DNA of 64,000 nt, from assembly GCA_025201765.1 (NCBI GenBank), contig MU623377.1:62001-126000 (forward strand), in the 5' to 3' direction. Shown here in pieces: positions 55,191-64,000 of the stretch (its first letter is position 1; each line of letters begins with the position of its first letter). This DNA is from Daldinia sp. FL1419 (taxonomy: Eukaryota > Ascomycota > Sordariomycetes > Xylariales > Hypoxylaceae). A program made the translations under genes and the position numbers. The notes under the pieces were generated by a model. That model made no database searches. It had not been told where the DNA came from and worked only from the letters and a program-made list of their open reading frames with translations.

Positions 55191-58100
55191 GTTAGCTACA
55201 GCACGCAGCAAAATTCAGAGGCGGAAGACAAGCTTCCAACCTCTTGCGGTACATGTAGTTGAACTCTTATCGGGAGTTTTCTTTCCAAAGTGGTAGTTTT
55301 TGCTATGTACTGGAAAGAGAAATAGATAGAAAAAAAGGTAGTTACGGACACTAGGGTACACGGATTCCGTAAGCCGAGATCAATGACGATAGATATAATA
55401 CTTATTCTTATCTCAAAAATCTTATCTCCGCCGGTACCGAATCGGCCGATGGACAGCCCGGTCCCATCGGTATAATAGAGAAATAATCCATAAGGAGGAA
55501 TTAAACGCGATTTTTTAATTTTATAGACACTGTTAAAACAAGGCTATTTTAAACGGCTTCAAATACGAATATATCTCATTTTGCAATAGTCTTCCACATG
55601 AAGTTACGAGTTATGCGCCCTGAACCCGCTGTGTATAAGTAGTACCTACCTACACAAGTACACACGTACTCCATAGCGGAGGGCAGCTTTGACCACTTTG
55701 ACCTGCATACCCGGATCTTACGTCCGTCGAGGCCGATCCTCTAGTAGCCCGAAGATGGATTTTCAATAGTCCAGAGCTTGGACAACAAAATATTCTTTTA
55801 ATTGAAACATGATGTGTCCCATTGACGGAAGAGTTGGGTAAATATGACGTATTCTTTTGCTTTTGACTTCGAATTTAATATTTATGTAGGTTAGATTTTT
55901 AATGCATAAAATTAACTCAACGTAGCGTTTCCAACGATCGAATCGGTTTGAATACGGACTTACAAACCCCTCGCAAATAAGAAGACCAAATTCAAACGAA
56001 TACCTATGAGGCATATATATAAGATGTACCCAAACAGCTAGGATGTTCAAAATCCTTTAAATATGGAAGACGGAAATCAAGTTTCACGTTGACTCCCGAC
56101 CCGCTTGAAGACTATCCCTGTAATCTGAGGCTCTGCATCACTTACGCGTAGATCATGCGTTTTGGCCTAGGATTCGAGCAGTTTGAGAAAGCTAACGCGT
56201 GGTGAAACACACCTGAGTGCATACGTACCTAGGTGGTGTATTTCTCTGGTCTAGCAGAGAAGTAGAACCGCATTAATCCAATCCTATGCATCTCGCATTA
56301 GAGGCTGGCGACGAACCGTTTATCAATGATTCCTATTCCGATTAGTTGGTACGAGGACTCCATCAATTGATCGACTATCGCGTAGGTTTGAAATGCTCGT
56401 CATGATTCGAAGGCTACCAAAGGATTGAAGCTAGGCTATTCCTTCTAGGGCTGTCCTACGGATGGGCTTTTGCGTTCAGTTCAGGTTTACTCGCATGAGC
56501 GGGTTAGTCTATTTGTACGAGAAAAAGCAATTCACTCCAATATGTTCATGTACCTAGCAGAAATAAGTGTACATGTTGGATTGTGGCTTGTGATCGGCGA
56601 GTGATAGGTAAGCTTCAGAGATTTCGTGATTTGAAACGATTTACCAAGCTGTAATGAGACGACGCAGATCGTTCTAACTTGTTTCTCGAAACGTCGTGCT
56701 TTCAACGGTTCGGTAGCTCGTAAGAATTCCAGACGTTTGCTTTAATGATGTGATAGGAAAGTCAATATTTATGAGATGGATATCCGCCAACGTATTTGTT
56801 CAGTTCACGGCTATTCGCAAATTAAATCTACATAATCAAATTCTATCACTGGCGGACCATCAAACAGGGAATAGTTGGGAAAGTACCTCTCTTTGTATGC
56901 GTGTAGTTGATCAGGATCTTATTTGCTCACCGACCTTCTTTTTTAAGCCATGTTTGCATCTTTTAATTAACAAAATCACCGAGATGAGATGTATTGTATA
57001 ACCTAGCCGGTACCCAATTAGTGGCGCTCCAATAGTTGCATCCCTTTATCTATTCAACAACCCCAAGACTCAAGAGACGGTTCTCGAGTCGATGTCTACG
57101 TAATCTGTCCAAGTATAGAACCTAAGACAAAAAGCCACCATATAACCGCCTCGTATAGAAGTAAATGTCTCACGGGGGGTGTATACAATATACAAGGTAC
57201 GCATCAAAGAGTTCTTTGTCCGGTCGAGGGTTTCCCCGAATATCAGGATATCAGGATATCAGGATACCTATCAGGATATACTTCGGATAGGAGAAATATG
57301 CATCACCTAAATGTATGCGATGTGATTCCAGGAAATGCCAACGGCAAGTCCCGCAATACCAAGTTTAGCCTATCTGGAAATCTGCAGCAGTTCGGCTTTC
57401 TAAGTTACAGATAAGCTGCCAGCTCATCGCAATTCTATTTAATCCAACGTGCAGAGACGGGAGCCGCTCGATAAGCCTTATTCCGACGTACATTTCAGAC
57501 AGGAGACACAGGAGGCGTCAACCTGGGCTCGTCCTTGTAGCTCGTTACAATCGTAGGGCGGGGGTTGTCCTTCGGGTCCAACGACGCACAACATTCGCAT
57601 CGTAGAGCATCAGGGAGATAGTAAAGATAGTAGGTTAGTACAATGATATGTAATATAAATAGGTATCTAGGCGTATTGTTAGCGCGGCTTGGTCGTTCCG
57701 TTCAGGCTTGGACGATCTTGGGAATCGGTGTTGGCGCAAAAAGGCCACACGGTTTAAGTATATAGGTAAAAGCTTAATTATGACACACAACTTTCCATTA
57801 ACAAGTAATATGTGACTAAGAGACAGCAATGATAAGGCGATGTTTGTAGGTGGAGCTGAGTCGCTCTCAGTTCGCTTCCAATGGCCCCGGGATGTCACTC
57901 CGAGTTACTATGCAGTAGGTACAGCCTGCGCTACTGTAGAATTCGGTGATGCACGTGTGGGCTGTTATGTAGTAGTAGTGACGAGTGCCATGTTATGAAT
58001 ACGGGCCTGTATGTTCTACTCAACCCGGCTTATCTTGCCTGCCCGGAAAGAAGCTCTATAAGAAGTTAGAATATATTTCGATCTCGAGGAGGAAAGATTA

Positions 58101-59197
58101 GATACATTTATTACACGGGAAAGACTTGCATTACACCTTTAACCGTATTGGGTATAACGTGATCATGTAATTAAGATTCCTCTAAGACTTTTAAGGACTT
58201 TGAGGCCTGATCAGCTTCATTAGGATTAGTCCCGACTAGCCCTGGCGCTAAATCCCTACGACGCCGTTAGGCAGGTACGGAAACCCCACTGTCCAGACGC
58301 TTAACGTAGGGAAGTCAGGGAAGTCGTAGGGGAGTGTAGGAGGAAAATGAGCGAGCGGGCGGGCAAAAAAGAATCAGAAGCACGCTAAGCCACTCTCCTA
58401 ATCGACTATGCATATGCTCCACTAATATGCCCACCAATCTAGACCATGACCTGCAGTTGGCAGAAGTTGGGTTCAAGGTGGATTTCCAAGGTCCACCAAA
58501 TTGCGTGAAAGTCCCCTTTGTTCAACCAACCCGCAAGTCAGGAAGGGTACACCCACTGTAGTCTCTACGCTAGATTCAGTCACGCTCCCCGTGCCGCCCG
58601 CCCAAACAAATCTCAATCAAGCGCTCTCCTTCCAATCAACTTCCATTTTCTTTCCTTTTCAAGTCGACTTTTCCGATCTTCGACAGCACCGCAGCACCAC
58701 AGCACCGCAGCACTGCAGTACCGTCACCCATTTCGGCACTGCCACCACGACGGCGTAATACATTCACGCCACCTGGTTTGGATTGATTTCCGTCATAATC
58801 ATCCACAGTCACTCGTTTCTGGAAAGCGTGTTAAAGGTTTACAATTCAGCAACAAGAGGAAATCAAAGGGAAAGGGACTCTTGGAAATCCTGAGTAGAAA
58901 GAGTTGGCAAATCGGTTATTTGGGACAGTCTAAGAGGGTGTGCGCGACGAACAAAAGTCGGGATATTAGATTGAAGGAAACAAGGAACACAATCGGATTT
59001 CAAAAGGACCCGTCGATCTACATGTCGCCGCAATTCATATCCATATACTTCACTTGCTCACCTTCATACGAACAATCGCATTGTTGCCTTTAAGATCCGA
59101 CTCGACTCGAACCCCGGACTCGATCTCGATTGAGCGTAAGCGATAACTTCTTAGGCGTCGCGGCTCGTTCGAGTCGGCGCGCTTCCAAGCCGTCAAC
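55191..59197. other. Long divergent intergenic region between the ABC1 kinase and palI
   Basis: 4 kb, mostly AT-rich. It holds an ATATCAGG tandem at 57,240-57,280, many TAGGTA motifs, and a CAGCACCGCAGCACCACAGC repeat near 58,684-58,720. Predicted ORFs up to 191 codons (58,518-59,093) overlap this repeat or the likely palI leader and are not supported. Confidence 0.5.
57240..57280. repeat. ATATCAGG tandem repeat
   Basis: Three to four units of ATATCAGG, then a diverged unit ACCTATCAGG. Confidence 0.8.
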
Positions 59198-61480
59198 ATG
59201 TTGCGACCGGCTACACCTCTGACGGTGTTGCTCTTCGCCGCCTTCGCCATGCTCTTGCTCGCCGTCCTGTCGACCCCCATTATCAAGGCGATCCCTCTGG
59301 GCACCTATAAGGGCGTAAACTTTGGAGTCTTTGGTTTTTGTGAAGGGGATGGCCGATGTAGCCCAATAGAGATTGGCTATGATACTTGTATGTCTTCTAA
59401 ACCTACTCTTATTAATAACCAATTTCAATTATATCTAACATGTTTCTAGCGAAAATCTTCTCTCCTACAGACTCGGCCACTTTCGATTTGCCTTCTACGA
59501 CGAGGACAACCCTTTCTGCTATTCTCGTGGTTCATCCCGTTGCTTGTCTCCTTACTTTGGTGATGCTGGTACTTGCCATTGTCGCCCACCTTCATTCCCC
59601 TTCTCATTCGTCACGTTATTTGTTATTACTTTTTATTTTCGGCATCATTACGTTTTTAGTATGCCTTCTTGCATTTTTAATCGACGTCTTACTTTTCGTC
59701 CCTCATATGGCCTGGGGCTCTTATATCGTCCTAGCTGCTACGATTCTTGTATTCTTGAGTTTCATCATCTCGTGTGCTATGCGACGCACCCTGGTTAATA
59801 GGAAGGCGAGAAAGAGGCGAATCGCAGAGAACGCCGAGATGAGCGGAGAGAATTATTACAACCGCCAGGCTCAACAAGATGTGGTGTCTCCCACGACTAT
59901 ATCACGGCAACCTACTGTTCCTGTTGTTAGCGGGGCAAACGGGCCAAACGATAAGGTGGCCGGATTTACCTCATTCGAGAAGAAAGATGACCGCAGCAGT
60001 GATGAACGTATACCCTTAACAGCTAGGACGCCTTCTGACAGGTCTCCAAACCATGCTCCTGCCGATACGAGTATGTCGGGTTCCACATACGCTATGCCCC
60101 AACGCTCAGGATCTAGCAACTCGATGCCAAGAGATCAATATGGTAATCCTATAGAACAACCTCAGGATGCTTATAAGGTGCGACGGGATCCGTCCTTCGA
60201 CCGTATGAATGTAAGAGGCCGTGGTGGTCCTCCGGCTGGCTATAGAGGACGAGGAGGTTACGGAAGAGGTGGCTATAGTGCTCCTTATGGCCCACCGGGC
60301 GGAAGAGGTGGATACGGCCCACCGCCGAACGGAAGGGGCGGCTATGTTCCCGGCCGCGGTGGTTACGGGCCACCACCAAATGGGCGAGGAGGTTATGGTC
60401 CTCGCAGAGGCTACGGCCCGGGCGAGATGAGGGGTGGTAGGACACCGCCGCCAACCTACCCAGGTAACGGACCATATGATCGAAGACCATCTCCGGCTGG
60501 TGCCTATGGTGACTACGGCCCAGGACGGCAAGGGTCACCGGCAGCGCCAATCAACCCCTACGAAGCTGAGCCGCCTGTGCCGACTCTTCCGCCTGGTATA
60601 GCCGAAGGAGGTAACTACCAAGCATATAACCCCGATCGTGTTAGCGACCTGCCTCGAGCTGAATCCCCTCCTCCGATGCCCGGTATTGATGATGCGCATG
60701 AAAGGCCAGTAGGCCAAGCCGTAGAGATGGATGCTTCTACGGGAAGCCCAGCTCACCCGCCCCAAGGCTTCGGCCAGTTCAACAACCAGCTTAGGGATAG
60801 CGATGCGGATGTAGCTGGCATGCTGGCTCTACAACAAGCAAGGACATCCTCGCCAAACCGACACGATACTTTTATGAGCGAAGGAAGCAGGTATAGTCAA
60901 GAAGGGTTAGTTGAGTAATCGATAAAATAACTGCGTCGCTAACATTGTCATTAGTCCATACGTTCCGCCTCGCCAAGGGTGGAGGGGACCTGAACGGCCA
61001 TCACAGGTGCCTGCTCCTCTTCAAATTCCTACTCGCCCTCCTCAAGAACTCAGCGGTGGGACGCCCCCGCCCCCACAACCACAGCCGCAACCGGCAGCTG
61101 CTAGTACAGGCAATTATTACGAAGACGTGGATCCCCGTTTTGAAGAGCCAGCTCCCAAACCACAACAACTGCAACAACCACGTCAACCGCAGCTACCACC
61201 TCCGGAGGAACCAAGCTATGACGATATTCCACCGCAACCCATGAGCCCAGCAATATCTGAACAATCTGGATTTACTTCCATCTCCCAAAGAGGCATAAAC
61301 CCTCGCTGGAACCCGCCCCCTGGCCAAGGATTTAACCAGCAAATACCACCACGGAAGCCGGTTGGCCGAAACGAAGTGAATGTTCTTAATAGTAACCCCG
61401 ACTTTCAGCTACCAATAGGACGCGGGGGTACAAGTGGGAGAGGAGGTATGATTCCTGGGAGCGCGTATCCAGGTTTATAG
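59198..61480 (+). CDS. palI: pH-response regulator PalI/Rim9
   Basis: Model: join(59198..59387, 59471..60905, 60955..61480), 716 residues. The N-terminal SUR7/PalI domain has four membrane spans: the first in MLRPATPLTVLLFAAFAMLL, then a loop with GVNFGVFGFCEGDGRCSPIE (the paired cysteines typical of the family) and, after intron 1, LSAILVVHPVACLLTLVMLV, LLLFIFGIITFLVCLLAFLI and AWGSYIVLAATILVFLSFII. A cytoplasmic tail of about 520 residues follows, with GRGGYG/RGGYGPP repeats (about 60,220-60,420) and P/Q-rich segments; intron 2 (60906-60954) leads to YVPPRQGWRGPERP. PalI/Rim9 assists the PalH/Rim21 sensor at the plasma membrane in the alkaline-pH pathway that activates PacC. Splice signals are canonical and both junctions keep frame. 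Confidence 0.93.
60220..60420 (+). repeat. Arg-Gly-Gly/Tyr-rich coding repeats in the PalI tail
   Basis: Units such as GRGGYG and GRGGYGPPPNG recur in the PalI tail. The DNA units are degenerate, so selection is more likely on protein composition. Confidence 0.75.
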
Positions 61481-64000
61481 AAGTCCGCATTTAATTCTTT
61501 CCCGTTCGTTGAGCTGTAGAGACTCCTAGAGTTACTCAGGTGGCTTTTAAACGTATCCGAACGTACAGGAACCCCCTGGGATCCATAATAGCACATGCTG
61601 TTCAAGCACTCACAGTCTGACTTTGCAGTCGACATTCTCCTTTCCTATCCTTTATCCTGATATACCCACACGCACAGGAAACTTTCTATTCGACATGAGA
61701 CTTATTCAACTCATTTTTTAACCACCGTCGGCGTTATAAATGCGGATTTCCTTGAACATATTACGAATAGTAGACGGCGATTATCCGTCATTATTCATGA
61801 ATCTCCAACTTAATCGCGTGTCTTCACGGACCGGATAGATCCAAAGAGGTTTATGGGTAGTGCCTTTTTCTTCAAAAAGCCTCGAGGCGATATCCGAAGA
61901 CCAGTCTCTACCGCCATCGATTGGATTGGAACTTGGAGACACGACAGTAACAGGGTAGTGGCAACGCGATGTGGAAGCGGGCCCCTTTTAAAATTCTCTG
62001 GATGTTTCAGGAGTTATTACGTCTGATAACGGACTTCGTTTGCAACTGGTCTATTGATGTATGGGTAGTAGCTACATACAATCAGAAGCAAGCAAGCATA
62101 TTTCGCCTTCTGCGCGGTTGAGTAAACCAAATTAAAGCGAGCAATACTATTAAGAGCGAAGAAGAAACAGTTTAAAGTATGAGTGTGCTCGTGTCTGGAT
62201 TCGTTCGTATATGTAGGACTTTTGACAAGCATGTATACTTTGATTTACTGTTGATGGAGGTAAGCAGGTATATATACTTGATATAATGAACAATCAACTC
62301 TCAGAAGCCCATTGGCTTTCTATCTCACCGTGGCGAGCAATAGATTCTAGATGATGGAATTTGACGCGCTGCTGAATATAGGAATCAGGAAAAGGGTGAC
62401 TTCACGAAATAGGTAGTGAGGGTCGTCGCCTGTTCCTATATTTGTTATCCTATAGACTTTTTCGGCCCTTGAGTTAAACCCCAGTAGCCTTTAGATGATT
62501 AATCGTTGGCGGAGTCTGCAGAACTGTAATCTTGTTAAGGACGGGGATAGCCTAATGCTTTTTCTGGTGGTGTATGAACCCTTTCTAGTTGTGGAAGTGA
62601 GGTATACGCACACTCAGGGTAGGAGGAGGTTATGTATTCCCGTAGGTTTAAAACAAATCCTCATCAGAAATTCATCAATCCAGACGTTGCTTGGAAATGA
62701 TAGAGGATAGAATATAGCTACCTCCATAAGCTGGTTCGAGAAGGAAAAAGGATGTTTTAAAAGTCCATGTTTTCCTTATGACCGGCATGGTACCATCGGA
62801 CTATTAAGCAGCGCAACTAGTAATCGATATATCCCAATTGATAAGGACAATCACCTCCCTTGCGGCTGTTGGCTGGAGGCTGAATAGCACAATGGGGTGT
62901 CGTGGCGAAAGATCCTGCTTTATAATGTAACTCTAGCAGGTGTAAGGTTACCAAGATAGGTAGGTATCAAAAGTCCGGCTCGCGCTCGCTGTTCCGCGAC
63001 GGAGTAGCAGATCAGACGACTTGTGTAACGATAATGTATCTCTCTGTCGATGGGCTGTGTCACGGGAACTATGGCGACGCCATACCCGAATACTCGCTTC
63101 TCTTGTATAAGCTGAGTGAGTCTCCGCGGAAAAGGGGGTAGTCAGGGGTTAATATACGTAGGTATATATATGTATATGTATAGTTATTTGATTTATGTGT
63201 AGTTAGCCTACGAAACCAGTCGATGCGCACACGCATAAGATGCATACTCTCAGCAAGAGAATGTGTTCTGTGATACTCGCGTGGCGGAGTCCCCCGAAGC
63301 CGATTCCAATGCAACACGCCGCCGCCGCCGGGACCAGCACCCGTTCTTGGCCCAGCAGATGGAAACTTCCGCGCAAACTGAGATAGGTCTAAATATACAT
63401 ATATATATATGAATGGCATTCTGGCATGCGATTATAAATTCCTACTTCGAGACAGTTACGCGGACTGAAGGTGCCGTATCGCGAGTCCCGAGGCGTATGA
63501 ACCGATATATCCACCACCCAAGCGGTTCTCCGACCAGCAAACCCGGCCGAGTAATCGGCCAACGAGAACGTCTCCCGGATGAACTCGTCCGCTCGACCGG
63601 GTTAGGGGTTTGGGTTTGTTGGCTGGCGCGTTCCGAGGGTCGCGACGCGAGAGATGTTTTGTCGGGGGTCTCATGTGTGGCGCCGCAGATATACCCTGGG
63701 GAGAGGGAGGTGGTGGAGTTGGAGGGGGATCGTGGGTATGAGTATCATCGGGGCTGATATCTATGGATAGTCATTGCTAGCAAGTGGAATAGAAATGGAG
63801 CGTGGGAACGGGATACGTTATATACGGCTTGAGCTGTATTATGGCAGAAAGGGGTACATGGAAAGGGGGAGCGGACGTATATTGTAGGACATTACAGATT
63901 AACATGTATTTGATTCGGGATCTAAGCTTAGAGCTGAGAGTCTGGTTTATGGAAACTATAAGAATCTTTGCTTGAAGGCCTAATGGACGCTGTGATGATG
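61481..64000. other. Gene-free end of the window
   Basis: The palI 3' UTR is at the start. The rest is AT-rich with ATATAT tracts near 63,390-63,410 and a CCGCCGCCG run near 63,318-63,328. A 114-codon plus-strand ORF (63413-63757) and a 116-codon minus-strand ORF (63069-63419) are without family or splice support. Confidence 0.5.

Noticed and set aside
58501..59093. ORFs of 85 and 191 codons upstream of palI
   Set aside because: They overlap a CAGCAC repeat and the likely palI leader, in two frames at once, without any domain.
63069..63757. Two ORFs of 114-116 codons near the right end
   Set aside because: They arise around AT and CCG repeats, have no domain, and shift between strands without splice support.
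1..64000. CRISPR arrays, bacterial operons, rRNA or tRNA genes
   Set aside because: The window is fungal nuclear DNA; no regularly spaced repeats were seen and no complete tRNA cloverleaf or rRNA segment was recognised by eye.

Overview
The window is nuclear DNA of a filamentous ascomycete (Pezizomycotina, most likely Sordariomycetes). The reasons are short spliceosomal introns of about 50-100 bases with GTANGT donors and CTAAY branch points, and the gene set: a palI/RIM9 pH-signalling protein, an AspE-type septin, Mic19, and a bZIP of the fungal Pap1/KapC type. Frequent interspersed TACCTA/TAGGTA (TAGG)n tracts recall Xylariales, but that placement is only a hint. All splice junctions were derived by eye from reading frame, splice signals and family conservation.

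Region A (about 1-23,100) looks like an accessory region. It is gene-poor and holds mainly catabolic or specialised-metabolism genes: an MDR oxidoreductase, a small NTF2-like protein, a secreted GH43-type enzyme, a secreted M64 metallopeptidase, an FAD/NADPH monooxygenase, a membrane P450 and a soluble CYP505/BM3-like P450. It also holds decayed genes: the 3' half of an MFS transporter with a frameshift, a 5'-truncated subtilase, and a dead gene interrupted by an 872-bp hAT-like non-autonomous transposon. No PKS, NRPS, terpene cyclase or prenyltransferase core gene was found, so this is not a demonstrated biosynthetic cluster.

Region B (about 23,700-61,500) is a conserved housekeeping block: MIC19 (cristae), TYW3 (wybutosine in tRNA-Phe), eIF1/SUI1 (start-codon selection), TRM44 (tRNA Um44 methylation), SEC21 (COPI gamma), an aminoalcohol phosphotransferase (phospholipid synthesis), a bZIP factor, an unrecognised Q/P/H-rich protein, the septin, a mitochondrial ABC1/UbiB-family kinase and palI. 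Three neighbours (TYW3, eIF1, TRM44) act in translation or tRNA modification, but nothing shows they are co-regulated. A small unrecognised gene or relic lies at about 41.27-41.74 kb.

Region C (61,481-64,000) has no gene I can support.

I found no convincing new multi-gene system. The observations most worth following are the transposon-split dead gene whose frame is restored on virtual excision, the orphan subtilase remnant, the soluble P450 with an altered I-helix motif, and a one-base frame conflict at an exon junction of the ABC1 kinase gene.
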